Positions 55,552 through 63,947 of a stretch of DNA of 64,000 bases are shown here, in pieces (position 1 is the first letter of the stretch; the number at the start of each line of letters is the position of its first letter). Source of the DNA: Glaciecola sp965660815. GTDB taxonomy: Bacteria; Pseudomonadota; Gammaproteobacteria; Enterobacterales; Alteromonadaceae. The notes under the pieces are model-generated. The model had not been told where the DNA came from and searched no databases. It was given only the letters and a program-made list of their open reading frames with translations. The position numbers and the translations under genes are program-made. The stretch lies in contig CBFIBG010000013.1 in NCBI GenBank assembly GCA_965660815.1, forward strand, positions 44,885-108,884, read 5' to 3'.

Positions 55552-57057
55552 TTACTCATCAATTACGACGTTTGATTTATTCATTAAAAATTGTGTCAGC
55601 ATTGCAACAGGTCTCCCAGTTGCACCTTTTTTGCCGCCACCTAACCATGCTGTTCCTGCAATATCTAGATGAGCCCAGGTATACTTTCTAGCAAATCTAG
55701 AAAGGAAACAGGCCGCGGTTATAGTGCCTGCTGGTCTTCCTCCAAGGTTTGACATATCTGCGAATGGACTTTCAATCTGTTCTTGATATTCGTCCCACAA
55801 AGGTAATCGCCATGCCCGATCCGAACTTTGCTCAGACGCGTTAATCAAGTCGTGCGCTAATGGGTTATGCTGACTCAAAACTGCCGACGCGTGCTTGCCT
55901 AATGCAATCACGCAAGCGCCAGTAAGCGTAGCTATATCAATTACTAATTCTGGATCGAACCGTTCTACATAAGTAAGCGCATCGCACAGCACCAGTCTAC
56001 CTTCTGCATCTGTATTCAAAACTTCTACAGTTTGCCCCGACATAGTGGTGAGTACATCGCCAGGACGATAAGCATTAGCATCTGGCATATTCTCACAACC
56101 TGCAATGACTCCTACCACATTGATGGGTAAATTAAGCTCAGCGACAGACTGCATTACGCCTAAAACTGAAGCTGCACCGCACATGTCGTACTTCATTTCG
56201 TCCATTGCTTCAGAAGGTTTTATAGAAATACCACCAGAATCAAAAGTGAGTCCCTTTCCTACCAATACATAAGGGCTTGCGTCTTTATCTCCACCTTGAT
56301 GCGACAAGACACTCATAATGGATTCATTATGTGAACCTCTGCCCACAGCTAAATAGGTATGCATACCCAGCTCTTCCATTTGCTTTTCACCTATTAAATC
56401 AAGTGACAACGAGGCGTACTGTTCAGAAAGCTCTTTGGCTTGTTCACTCAGATATTTTGGGTTACAAATGTTCGGGGGCATGTTACTAACATCTTTTGCT
56501 ACCTTAACTCCTTTACTAATGGCTTGAGCGTGTTCAATAGCCTTCTCGCCAAGTGCAAGATCTTTTCGGCTGCTCAGATTAAAAACCATCTTACGAAGTG
56601 GACGTCTAGGTTCGCCTTTCTTGGTTTTTAATTGTAAAAAGCTATACACAGACTCATTAGAAGCTTCAACCGCCTGCCTCACTTTCCAATATGTATCTCT
56701 TCCCTTCACGTGCAATTCAGTTAGAAAACTGACCGCTTCCATAGAGCCAGTTTCGTTTAATGTTTTTATCGTTTTGGCTACGATTTGTTTGTATTGCCTT
56801 TCGTCTAACTCACGCTCTTTACCGCATCCTACTAATAAGACGCGCTCGCTCAATACATTGGGTATGTGATGAAGTAACAGCATTTGTCCTGCTTTACCTT
56901 CCAAATCGCCACGTCGAATTAGGTTGCTTATATAGCCTTCGCTTATCTCATCAAGCTGCTCTGCTACAGACGTAAGGCGACGAGGTTCAAATACACCAAC
57001 AACAATACACGCGCTTCTTTGTTTTTCAGGACTACCGCTTTTTACACCAAATTCCAT
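55552..57057 (-). CDS. pepA: Leucyl aminopeptidase (cytosol aminopeptidase, M17)
   Basis: 501 residues. M17 metallopeptidase with the signature NTDAEGRL (about 350) and GKGLTFDSGGISIKP (about 268–282) giving the metal ligands. It removes N-terminal residues; in E. coli PepA also binds DNA in carAB regulation and cer recombination. Whether this copy does so is unknown. It is divergent from lptF across a 222-nt region holding a strong inverted repeat. Confidence 0.96.
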   Translation of the reverse strand: MEFGVKSGSPEKQRSACIVVGVFEPRRLTSVAEQLDEISEGYISNLIRRGDLEGKAGQMLLLHHIPNVLSERVLLVGCGKERELDERQYKQIVAKTIKTLNETGSMEAVSFLTELHVKGRDTYWKVRQAVEASNESVYSFLQLKTKKGEPRRPLRKMVFNLSSRKDLALGEKAIEHAQAISKGVKVAKDVSNMPPNICNPKYLSEQAKELSEQYASLSLDLIGEKQMEELGMHTYLAVGRGSHNESIMSVLSHQGGDKDASPYVLVGKGLTFDSGGISIKPSEAMDEMKYDMCGAASVLGVMQSVAELNLPINVVGVIAGCENMPDANAYRPGDVLTTMSGQTVEVLNTDAEGRLVLCDALTYVERFDPELVIDIATLTGACVIALGKHASAVLSQHNPLAHDLINASEQSSDRAWRLPLWDEYQEQIESPFADMSNLGGRPAGTITAACFLSRFARKYTWAHLDIAGTAWLGGGKKGATGRPVAMLTQFLMNKSNVVIDE

Positions 57058-57185
57058 ACTTTACTCCGGCTTTTTTGACCATTATCTTTTTAATTATAAA
57101 CGCTACTGATTTTTGTTTTAACAAGGCAGTTGTTTTTATATTTTTGTAAATCTGCTTTATGCTACACTACATGATTAGTTGCAAA

Positions 57186-57224
57186 ATTTCAGTAAACTGT
57201 CGTTTATCTAGAGTTTACTGAAAT
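57186..57224. promoter_or_regulatory. Perfect 13-bp inverted repeat between pepA and lptF
   Basis: ATTTCAGTAAACT (57186–57198) and AGTTTACTGAAAT (57212–57224) are exact inverted copies with a 13-nt spacer. It ends 55 nt before the lptF ATG and begins 129 nt upstream of pepA. No T-tract follows, so an operator or leader hairpin is more likely than a terminator. Confidence 0.65.
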
Positions 57225-57279
57225 AACGCTCAATATTCATTAAAAAACACATTTTAAGCTTAAAAGAATTTTACATCGC

Positions 57280-58389
57280 ATGCTTATTTTTCGATACCTA
57301 GTCCGAGAAACGCTAAAATCACAACTAGCTGTGTTTTTCATTCTTATGTCCATATTCGTCACTTTGCGATTCGTACGAATCTTGGGGGACGCAACGGATG
57401 GCAATGTACCAGCAGAATTGGTTGTGGGCTTTATTACACTTTACAGCCCAGTTTTAGCCTCTTTTGTACTCCCCATAAGCCTATTTTTGGGTATTATGTT
57501 GGCACATGGAAGATTATATGTAGACAGTGAAATAACTGTTTTAAAAGCCTGTGGTGTCAGTGAGTGGTACATCACTAGAGTAACGCTATTCGTATCTTTA
57601 TTGCTTGCTTTAGTGACAGGCTTCGTCACTTTATATCTAGCCCCTTTGTCTATGGAAAAAGAGTATCAATTGCAACAAGACGCAGCCTCGAAATCTGGTT
57701 TAGCGGCAGTTGTGCCAGGGCGATTTCAAGAGACCGGAACAGATAATTCGATTATCTTTGTACATGATTACGATAGTGATAACGAGACTTTAAATAAGGT
57801 ATTTTTAGCAAAACCCAGTGAAACCAATAATTCAGTGCACGTAATTTATTCTCAAACTGGAAAAATTCAGCAAGGAAGTTTAGGTGAGCAACAACTCGTT
57901 CTCGAAAAGGGCACTCAATACGAAGGAACTACAACCTCAACAGACTATCAAATAGTACAGTTCGATGAGTATGCAGTTGTAATTGACCCTGTAAGCAAAA
58001 GAGAAGCTAGAAGAAAGATAGTCGCTATTTCGACCCAAGAGCTATTAAATATGGACAATATTGAGGCAAAGGCAGAACTCCAGTGGCGTTTGGCTATTCC
58101 TTTGTCTATTCCGTTTTTGGTGTTAATCGCTGTTCCCATGAGTGCAGTTGACCCTAGACAAGGGAGATTTGGAAAAATGCTCCCAGCACTTATGCTTTAC
58201 TTAGGTTATTCGCTGTTACTTCTCGCAAGTAGGCGCATAATGGAAGACGGCAATCTCCCAAGCTTTATCGGTTTATGGTGGGTACATTTGGTGATGTTTT
58301 TAGTTGGCACTGGGCTTATTGCAAGGGACAGAAAAGTTGGGGCTCAAATACGACAACTCTTTACCAACGACAAGCAAGGTTTAAATTAA
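57280..58389 (+). CDS. lptF: LptF, permease subunit of the LPS exporter
   Basis: 369 residues: three N-terminal membrane helices (about 10–120), a periplasmic jellyroll domain (about 130–260) and three C-terminal helices (about 270–350). This is the YjgP/LptF fold. It moves LPS out of the inner membrane with LptG and the ATPase LptB. lptG follows after 1 nt. Confidence 0.95.
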   Translation: MLIFRYLVRETLKSQLAVFFILMSIFVTLRFVRILGDATDGNVPAELVVGFITLYSPVLASFVLPISLFLGIMLAHGRLYVDSEITVLKACGVSEWYITRVTLFVSLLLALVTGFVTLYLAPLSMEKEYQLQQDAASKSGLAAVVPGRFQETGTDNSIIFVHDYDSDNETLNKVFLAKPSETNNSVHVIYSQTGKIQQGSLGEQQLVLEKGTQYEGTTTSTDYQIVQFDEYAVVIDPVSKREARRKIVAISTQELLNMDNIEAKAELQWRLAIPLSIPFLVLIAVPMSAVDPRQGRFGKMLPALMLYLGYSLLLLASRRIMEDGNLPSFIGLWWVHLVMFLVGTGLIARDRKVGAQIRQLFTNDKQGLN

Positions 58390-58390
58390 T

Positions 58391-59455
58391 ATGTTTAAAA
58401 TTATTGATTTGTACATTGCAAGAACGTTATTCGGCTCAATCGCAATTACATTGTCTGTTTTGATTGGCCTTAGTGCCCTAATTAAGTTTGTAGAACAATT
58501 AAGAAGAGTCGGTCAAGGTGATTATGATATGACTTTGGCTGGTTTATACGTACTCCTAAGCTTACCTAGAGAAGTAGAGTTGTTTTTGCCCATGGCGACT
58601 CTGTTAGGGGCATTAATTGGTATGGGTTTACTTGCTCAAAGTAGTGAGCTTATCGTTATGCAGGCAGCGGGGTTGTCCAGGAGCAAAATAACTCTTAGTG
58701 CGACAAAATCAGTGATCATCATTATATTAGCGGTAATGGCCTTGGGTGAGTTTGTCACTCCCCAAAGCGAAGCCAAAGCCAAGCAATTAAGAACAGAGGC
58801 TTTGTCCGGCGGTAGTTTATTGGCATCAGGGAATATCACGTGGGCAAAAGATGGAAATGATTTTGTTAGCATTGGACAAGTACTTGATCAAAATACACTA
58901 CAGGATGTGAGCATTTACAGCTTCAACAATGAGCTTGATTTAATTAGTGTAAGAAGCGTTAAACAAGCTAAGTTCAATCAAGACGCTTGGTTATTAACCA
59001 ACATACAGACTGTTATATTTAACGATTCCAGCATCGAACAAAGTATGTCTGACGTTGAGGTATGGAACAGCTCTATTACCCCTGATAAACTCGGAATTGT
59101 AGCAATAAAACCTGAGGCCTTATCCATTCAAGGACTGAGTGAATACGTTGCTTACCTGCAAAATAATGGACAAGATTCGGCAAGATACGAACTCGCCTAT
59201 TGGAGAAAATTATTACAACCCGTTACCGTAGTTGTAATGCTTCTTACAGCAATGTCCTTTATATTTGGACCATTGCGTTCTGTTTCCATGGGGGCTAGAA
59301 CGTCCATGGGAATACTAGCGGGCTTTATCTTCTTTATAAGTAACGAGATGTTTGGCCAGGCTGCATTAGTTTTTCAAATAGCCCCAGCTATTGGAGCCGT
59401 ATTACCAAGTGGCTTATTTGCATTCCTTGCACTGTATTTATTGAAAAGGCAATAG
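58391..59455 (+). CDS. lptG: LptG, permease subunit of the LPS exporter
   Basis: 354 residues with the same six-helix plus periplasmic jellyroll layout as LptF. LPREVELFLPMATLLGALIGMGLLA (about 56–80) is broken only by small residues and is typical of the YjgQ/LptG family, as is AYWRKLLQPVTVVVML near 280. It pairs with LptF in the export complex. It closes the lptFG operon. Confidence 0.95.
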   Translation: MFKIIDLYIARTLFGSIAITLSVLIGLSALIKFVEQLRRVGQGDYDMTLAGLYVLLSLPREVELFLPMATLLGALIGMGLLAQSSELIVMQAAGLSRSKITLSATKSVIIIILAVMALGEFVTPQSEAKAKQLRTEALSGGSLLASGNITWAKDGNDFVSIGQVLDQNTLQDVSIYSFNNELDLISVRSVKQAKFNQDAWLLTNIQTVIFNDSSIEQSMSDVEVWNSSITPDKLGIVAIKPEALSIQGLSEYVAYLQNNGQDSARYELAYWRKLLQPVTVVVMLLTAMSFIFGPLRSVSMGARTSMGILAGFIFFISNEMFGQAALVFQIAPAIGAVLPSGLFAFLALYLLKRQ

Positions 59456-59465
59456 TTTAGGCCAC

Positions 59466-59487
59466 TAGAACTTGCGCATAAGTTCTA
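59466..59487. terminator. Hairpin between convergent lptG and the RDD gene
   Basis: TAGAACTT and AAGTTCTA form an 8-bp stem with a 6-nt loop (59466–59487), just after the lptG stop. There is no clear T-tract, so terminator strength is doubtful. Confidence 0.4.
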
Positions 59488-59499
59488 ATCGTCAATAAT

Positions 59500-60021
59500 T
59501 TACTTCCAATTTCTATGATGATTTTGTTCTTTGGTAAGCACTAGCATTTGTGTGCCCGCCACCCTATCCTGTAAAGACTGTTTATGCTTAATATCAATGA
59601 GAACCAAAAAAGTACCTAAACCTCCAAGAGAAAATATCAATCTTAATAACAATGTGCCGTAACCGATTTTTTTTGAGCCTTCAGTACTAAATAGACGTAA
59701 TTTCCAAGCACGCATTCCAAGGGTTTGCCCGCCATTTTTCCAAAAGTATAGAAAAAAACCAGATACCCACGAGATTACCCAAATTTGTATCACGAGTGAG
59801 TAGAAGAAGGATGATTGGATTAAATCACTCACATGCTCAAAACCTTGTTTAGATAAAATATCATTTTCCAACAGTCCGGTTAATATTCCGGTAATTACCA
59901 AAGCAGCTAAAAGCCCAATAGCAACCGCAATTAAAGCGTCGTAAACCATCGCCGCCAATCTTCTAAAAAACCCAGCTCGAGGCAATTCTGATTCTTTCAT
60001 ATCTATATTAATTACTTCCAA
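59500..60021 (-). CDS. RDD family membrane protein
   Basis: 173 residues with an RDD domain: the Arg (RRLAAMVYDALIAVA, about 20–34) and Asp positions are present, and about three or four membrane helices are visible. GGQTLGMRAWKLRL (about 104–117) and LQDRVAGTQML (about 150–160) are family hallmarks. Some RDD proteins are ion exchangers, but no substrate can be assigned here. Often found downstream of lptFG in this group. Confidence 0.9.
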   Translation of the reverse strand: MEVINIDMKESELPRAGFFRRLAAMVYDALIAVAIGLLAALVITGILTGLLENDILSKQGFEHVSDLIQSSFFYSLVIQIWVISWVSGFFLYFWKNGGQTLGMRAWKLRLFSTEGSKKIGYGTLLLRLIFSLGGLGTFLVLIDIKHKQSLQDRVAGTQMLVLTKEQNHHRNWK

Positions 60022-60099
60022 ATTTTAAACAAATTAACTTACAGTCACTCCAAGGACATTAGTTTAATCAATAAATTAGTAAAATGCTCGAAATAAGAC

Positions 60100-60127
60100 T
60101 TGATAGTATCAATCAGATCACTATAAT
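60100..60127 (+). promoter_or_regulatory. Sigma-70 promoter of tRNA-Leu
   Basis: TTGATA (60100–60105) and TATAAT (60122–60127) are separated by 16 nt. The predicted start near 60134 lies about 30 nt before the mature tRNA. Confidence 0.72.
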
Positions 60128-60163
60128 TCAGCTTCGTTTCGTATGTATCTCATTACATAGCTT

Positions 60164-60250
60164 GCCAGAGTGGCGAAATTGGTAGACGCAGCGGATTCAA
60201 AATCCGCCGACCGCGAGGTTGTGCCGGTTCAAGTCCGGCCTCTGGTACCA
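60164..60250 (+). tRNA. tRNA-Leu (CAA anticodon)
   Basis: 87 nt, class II with a long variable arm. The anticodon stem-loop GCGGA-TTCAAAA-TCCGC gives anticodon CAA, reading UUG. The T-arm has GGTTCAAGTCC and CCA is encoded at the 3' end. The first acceptor pair is G:U rather than the usual G:C. Confidence 0.95.
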
Positions 60251-60277
60251 CCTTATATAATTACTCCCCCTAAAGAC

Positions 60278-60314
60278 CAAAAAAAACAGGCTCTACCCCA
60301 CTATCGGGGAGCAG
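60278..60314 (-). terminator. Second minus-strand terminator downstream of the protease gene
   Basis: On the minus strand a CCCC/GGGG stem with outer GCT/GAGC pairing (60313–60290) is followed by TGTTTTTTTT. It lies between the protease gene and the tRNA and would stop read-through across the tRNA. Confidence 0.6.
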
Positions 60315-60402
60315 CATTCATTTCATTCTGTTTAGATTTCCTATGACATAAATAGAGATTACTACTATAGATGAAAATGTAAAAAAAACTGACATCGACT
60401 AA

Positions 60403-60432
60403 TTAAAAAGCCCCGCTATAAGCGAGGCTTTG
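60403..60432 (-). terminator. Rho-independent terminator of the secreted protease gene
   Basis: On the minus strand AAGCCTCGCT pairs with AGCGGGGCTT (one G:U) around a short loop, followed by TTTAATT. It sits just after the stop at 60454. Confidence 0.8.
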
Positions 60433-60453
60433 TATGCTATTAGTTGTAAAGAA

Positions 60454-61725
60454 CTATGAACGACGTCTTCTTACCAATAATAGACCTAAGCCTAACGACA
60501 ACACGGAAATCGCGGCTGGCGTAGAAACATCGTTTGGTTCATCATCGATAAACGAGTTTATCCAATCAAGGTAAGGGGCATATAACACACCACCAAAAAT
60601 CTCACCAAACCCACCAGGGATACCGAAAGGACCGAAACCGGACGTACCAAACGCATTATTACCGGCAAGTAAGTACTCTCCATTAGCTTCGTCGTATATG
60701 AAAGACGGACCACCTGAGTCACCGCCTCCTATAGCACCTTCAAAAATCTCCTGGCTAGTATCATTACCTAAACCATCATTACAAAGGTCTGCATCATAAA
60801 CAATATTTGCGAAAGGAGGATTGCTACTGATAGTACAAAAGGTGTCAATGAAACCATCTTCGTATCCAGGAGTATCAAAGTCGTCAGCGAAGCTGTCGTA
60901 ACCGTCATAATCTGCGTACCAAACTTCAGCTACCGTATCGAAATTTGTACCGCATGATGATTTATCTATAGTAGCACCCGATGTTGGCGCTTGGCCGAAA
61001 GTATCTTCGTCATCGCAGTCAAAAAATTCCATATTGTTAAACGCAAAACGTTTTGTTTCAAAACTCGGAGGAATCCCTTCACCAAAGTAACCATCACCAG
61101 AAGTACCGTGGCCTACCATAACAATTTCTGTACCACTGGATATTGCGCTAGCATCAGCAAAACCATATATGGCAACCTCTTCTGGTAACTCTTCATCGAG
61201 TGTAATTATGGCTAAATCATCATTTAAACACTGGCCGAAAGAGCCACCTAATTCAGTAGGACCACAAAGTCCGAAACCACTGTAATCAGGGTGAATCTCA
61301 ACAGAACTGGCTGTAAGCGTTTGACTAATAACACCACCATCGTTTACATTAACATCAACGCCAAAACCGGGCTGTGTAATATCAATGACAGTGCCCGTGC
61401 CACTGTTGTCTTCAACACAATGTGCAGCTGTTATTATATGCGTCTTAGAAATGGCAGAACCAGTACAAATAAATAAACTACCACCTACATCTATTGCAAC
61501 GCTTACCACTCCAGTAAAATCTCCTGAAGCAACTACAGGAGCTCCCGGTGGAGTAGTTTCGTCACCGGCGATGATTCTAGGCGCTACTTGATTGGGCATT
61601 GTTGATATACCGCCCTGATACCCAATTTTTGTTTGGATAAATTTCGCATTTGCCGCGGAAACTGACAAACCTAACAGTGTTGCAACTGCCAACACTTTCT
61701 TAGTCGTATTTAATTTTCTAAACAT
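60454..61725 (-). CDS. Secreted trypsin-like serine protease with C-terminal sorting-type tail
   Basis: 423 residues. Signal peptide (1–27, cleavage near SAANAK), then a likely pro-segment and a typical activation junction at Arg50–Ile51 (RIIAG). The S1 domain has His102 (TAAHC), Asp170 (NDDLAIITL) and Ser337 (GGGDSGGPS). The C-terminus is VSTPAAISVL, a hydrophobic helix and RRRRS: a tripartite tail like PEP-CTERM signals, with VSTPA in place of VPEP. This suggests transient membrane anchoring and processing. It is monocistronic with AAGGGA before the ATG. Confidence 0.9.
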   Translation of the reverse strand: MFRKLNTTKKVLAVATLLGLSVSAANAKFIQTKIGYQGGISTMPNQVAPRIIAGDETTPPGAPVVASGDFTGVVSVAIDVGGSLFICTGSAISKTHIITAAHCVEDNSGTGTVIDITQPGFGVDVNVNDGGVISQTLTASSVEIHPDYSGFGLCGPTELGGSFGQCLNDDLAIITLDEELPEEVAIYGFADASAISSGTEIVMVGHGTSGDGYFGEGIPPSFETKRFAFNNMEFFDCDDEDTFGQAPTSGATIDKSSCGTNFDTVAEVWYADYDGYDSFADDFDTPGYEDGFIDTFCTISSNPPFANIVYDADLCNDGLGNDTSQEIFEGAIGGGDSGGPSFIYDEANGEYLLAGNNAFGTSGFGPFGIPGGFGEIFGGVLYAPYLDWINSFIDDEPNDVSTPAAISVLSLGLGLLLVRRRRS

Positions 61726-61896
61726 GGATTTCCCTTAATAATTATTTTTTATCTAGGTGATAATATCCGCTGAGAATTATCACTATACGAAGAATGCATA
61801 AAATGAACCAAACGCCCAAATAAAACTTTAAAACTATGTTTTAATAGAATTTTTGTTGGTCTACAGGGGGATTAAATCTAGTTAGAACTACAGTCA

Positions 61897-61943
61897 TGTC
61901 AGAAAAAAGCACAATAATCAGGTAGTTGTAAAATTTTCTGACA
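61897..61943. repeat. 10-bp inverted repeat between the DUF2797 and protease genes
   Basis: TGTCAGAAAA (61897–61906) and TTTTCTGACA (61934–61943) are perfect inverted copies with a 27-nt spacer. They lie after the DUF2797 stop and upstream of the protease gene, both on the minus strand. Confidence 0.5.
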
Positions 61944-62004
61944 CTTAATTTTTAATTTATAATGCCATCTGTTTTATCTTAAAATAAGGTTTTGAATCAA
62001 TATT

Positions 62005-62841
62005 TTAATTAAAGTGAATATTTACGTTATACCCAGCATACTTCCTAATGTTTATTACTCGCTCTTCTGAAAGCAATAGATATTGCCCCTTGATACCTAG
62101 TATTTTTGCGGTGAATGATAAATCTTTGTCTAAGTTAACGGACTGGATTTTTTTAGGATATTCTATGACAGGATAATCTATTTGGACGGGTTGTAGTGAT
62201 AACTCACTTACAGACTGAATTCCGTACTCGTTTTGTATCTGCTTTACATCTTCAGCGGTTCGATCTAATAAATCGCTTTTTAAATCACTTAAATTTCTAT
62301 ATTCGGGCACTCCTTTTAACATTTGACGCCAATTTGTTTTGTCACCAATATGTTTGGCTATTGCTTGCTCTAGTAACCCACTTATTAAACGTTCTTTGAC
62401 TCTTAAAATAGGAATAGCTTGTGTCGCTCCTTGATCGACCCATCTAGATGAGTGTTTTTGATCGATGAATTTAGTAATACCGACTTTTATATTTCCAGTG
62501 TTTGCTAAGTAAACAAAATGATCTTGTAAACAGTTTTTCTCTCCCCATAACGGCTCACGACAGGTTCCCTTGGAATAATGACAAAGCTCAGGTTTAATAA
62601 TACACGTATCGCAACGGGCTAACTTTTTAACACAAGGGAAGCAATAACCTTGATTAAAACTTTTATTGGTCTTTCTACCGCAATGTATACAATTGATTAA
62701 ACCATCAAACACAACACTTACATCCGAACCAATAAGTGGGCTCATGTCGAGCAATTTATCACCTACAGGCAATGTATATGAAGCCAGGTTATTATTATTG
62801 ACGTTTGTCAGCATCTTTTTTAAATTGCCGCTTATTTTCAT
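62005..62841 (-). CDS. DUF2797 family protein
   Basis: 278 residues. A cysteine-rich region (about 50–110) has CIHCGRKT, YCFPCVKKLARCDTC and HYSKGTCREP, a probable zinc-binding module. It is followed by HFVYLANTGNIKVGIT, a GIY-YIG-like strand pattern, and GATQAIPILRV. The family is common in Alteromonadales and Vibrio, but its biochemical role is not known to me. No clear operon partner. Confidence 0.87.
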   Translation of the reverse strand: MKISGNLKKMLTNVNNNNLASYTLPVGDKLLDMSPLIGSDVSVVFDGLINCIHCGRKTNKSFNQGYCFPCVKKLARCDTCIIKPELCHYSKGTCREPLWGEKNCLQDHFVYLANTGNIKVGITKFIDQKHSSRWVDQGATQAIPILRVKERLISGLLEQAIAKHIGDKTNWRQMLKGVPEYRNLSDLKSDLLDRTAEDVKQIQNEYGIQSVSELSLQPVQIDYPVIEYPKKIQSVNLDKDLSFTAKILGIKGQYLLLSEERVINIRKYAGYNVNIHFN

Positions 62842-62987
62842 ATTACCCCTTTAAATAATGTTTTTACGAATAAATATCAATGCAATATAAATATTTTTCG
62901 AATATTTATCCTTAATCATCAATTTTTCTTTGTTTGCTTTATCCAAATTTGTGAATTAAATTTAGAAAAGTATATGAAGAGGTTATC

Positions 62988-63191
62988 ATGAAAGTGATCG
63001 ACGAAAAACTTGCCCAGTTAAAAGAAGATGCTGCAGATTTAGCTTCAAAATGTCAGACAATTGGAGATGACAAAACACATCAATTATTGCTTGAAGTTGT
63101 TGAGCTGTTAGATGTTACCCACAATACGTTTTTAGGAAAGGCTCTTAACAACATACCGGAGACTTTTCTTAAAAACATAAAGAAACATTGA
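62988..63191 (+). CDS. Small hypothetical protein, 67 residues
   Basis: A mostly helical, charged protein (KVIDEKLAQLKEDAADLASK, then HQLLLEVVELLDVTHN) without membrane segments or signal peptide. A strong GAAGAGG ribosome site precedes the ATG, which supports translation. I do not recognise a family. It is 79 nt before the DUF3010 gene on the same strand. Confidence 0.7.
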   Translation: MKVIDEKLAQLKEDAADLASKCQTIGDDKTHQLLLEVVELLDVTHNTFLGKALNNIPETFLKNIKKH

Positions 63192-63270
63192 TATAACAAT
63201 ACTCTCTTTAACATTCCTCTTTAGATGTTACCCTAATATAAAATATAGCTATTAAAAATAAGGTTACTAA

Positions 63271-63714
63271 GTGCTTATATGCGGAGTTGAAATAAAAGGG
63301 TTAGAAGCGGTTATTGCATTATTGGAATACGACAATAACATTTTCACTATACCTGATTGCAGAGTTAGAAAAATAGAGTTTAATAAACAAAATAGAACAT
63401 CGGACATACGTTATTTTCAAAAGACATTCGCTAAACTCACTGAGGACTACAAAATTAATAACGTAGTCATTAAAGAACGACCTTTAAAAGGGAAATTCGC
63501 TGGTGGCGCGCTAGGATTTAAAATGGAAGCGAGTCTTCAGCTTATTTCAAGTCTGAATGTCAAAACCCTTAGTAATAACGATTTAAAAACATCATTGAAG
63601 CAAAATCCTATTCCTATCGAGTTTTCTGAAACTGGGTATAAGGTTTTCCAAAAAACGGCTTTTGAAGTAGCATACGCTGAGCATATGCTAATCCAATATC
63701 CTGCCAAAGATTAA
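63271..63714 (+). CDS. DUF3010 family protein
   Basis: 147 residues. The start LICGVEIKGLEAVIALL, the central VVIKERPLKGKFAGGALGFKMEA-type block (about 68–90) and NPIPIEFSETGYKVFQKTAFEVAYA match DUF3010. The fold resembles an RNase H/RuvC-like strand arrangement, but that is inference; function is unknown. The start is GTG at 63271 with AAGG 7 nt upstream. Confidence 0.88.
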   Translation: MLICGVEIKGLEAVIALLEYDNNIFTIPDCRVRKIEFNKQNRTSDIRYFQKTFAKLTEDYKINNVVIKERPLKGKFAGGALGFKMEASLQLISSLNVKTLSNNDLKTSLKQNPIPIEFSETGYKVFQKTAFEVAYAEHMLIQYPAKD

Positions 63715-63908
63715 GTCATTCAATCTTTCTTAGGTGAATTCACTATAATAGAGAAACAGTACTAGATTACATCTAGCCAAATACGAGTAAAACGAGATGA
63801 AAGTACAGCTTACTCATCCCAAGTATCTAAGTACAATAGCGAACAGTTAAGGAGGACTCGACCCGGCCAAGGATGGCTATATCGTGTTTTATCAGGAATG
63901 TCAGATAA

Positions 63909-63938
63909 CAAAAAACCCAGCACTAGGCTGGGTTTTGT
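63909..63938 (-). terminator. Rho-independent terminator of the rRNA operon
   Basis: On the minus strand AACCCAGC pairs with GCTGGGTT around a short loop, followed by a T-run (63916–63911). It lies just past the 5S rRNA 3' end. Confidence 0.85.
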
Positions 63939-63947
63939 GTAATTGGG

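Noticed and set aside
63840..63890. tRNA-like fragment (GGCCGGGTCGAGTCCTCC on the minus strand) near the 5S rRNA
   Set aside because: Only a T-arm-like piece is visible; no acceptor, D-arm or anticodon stem can be built.
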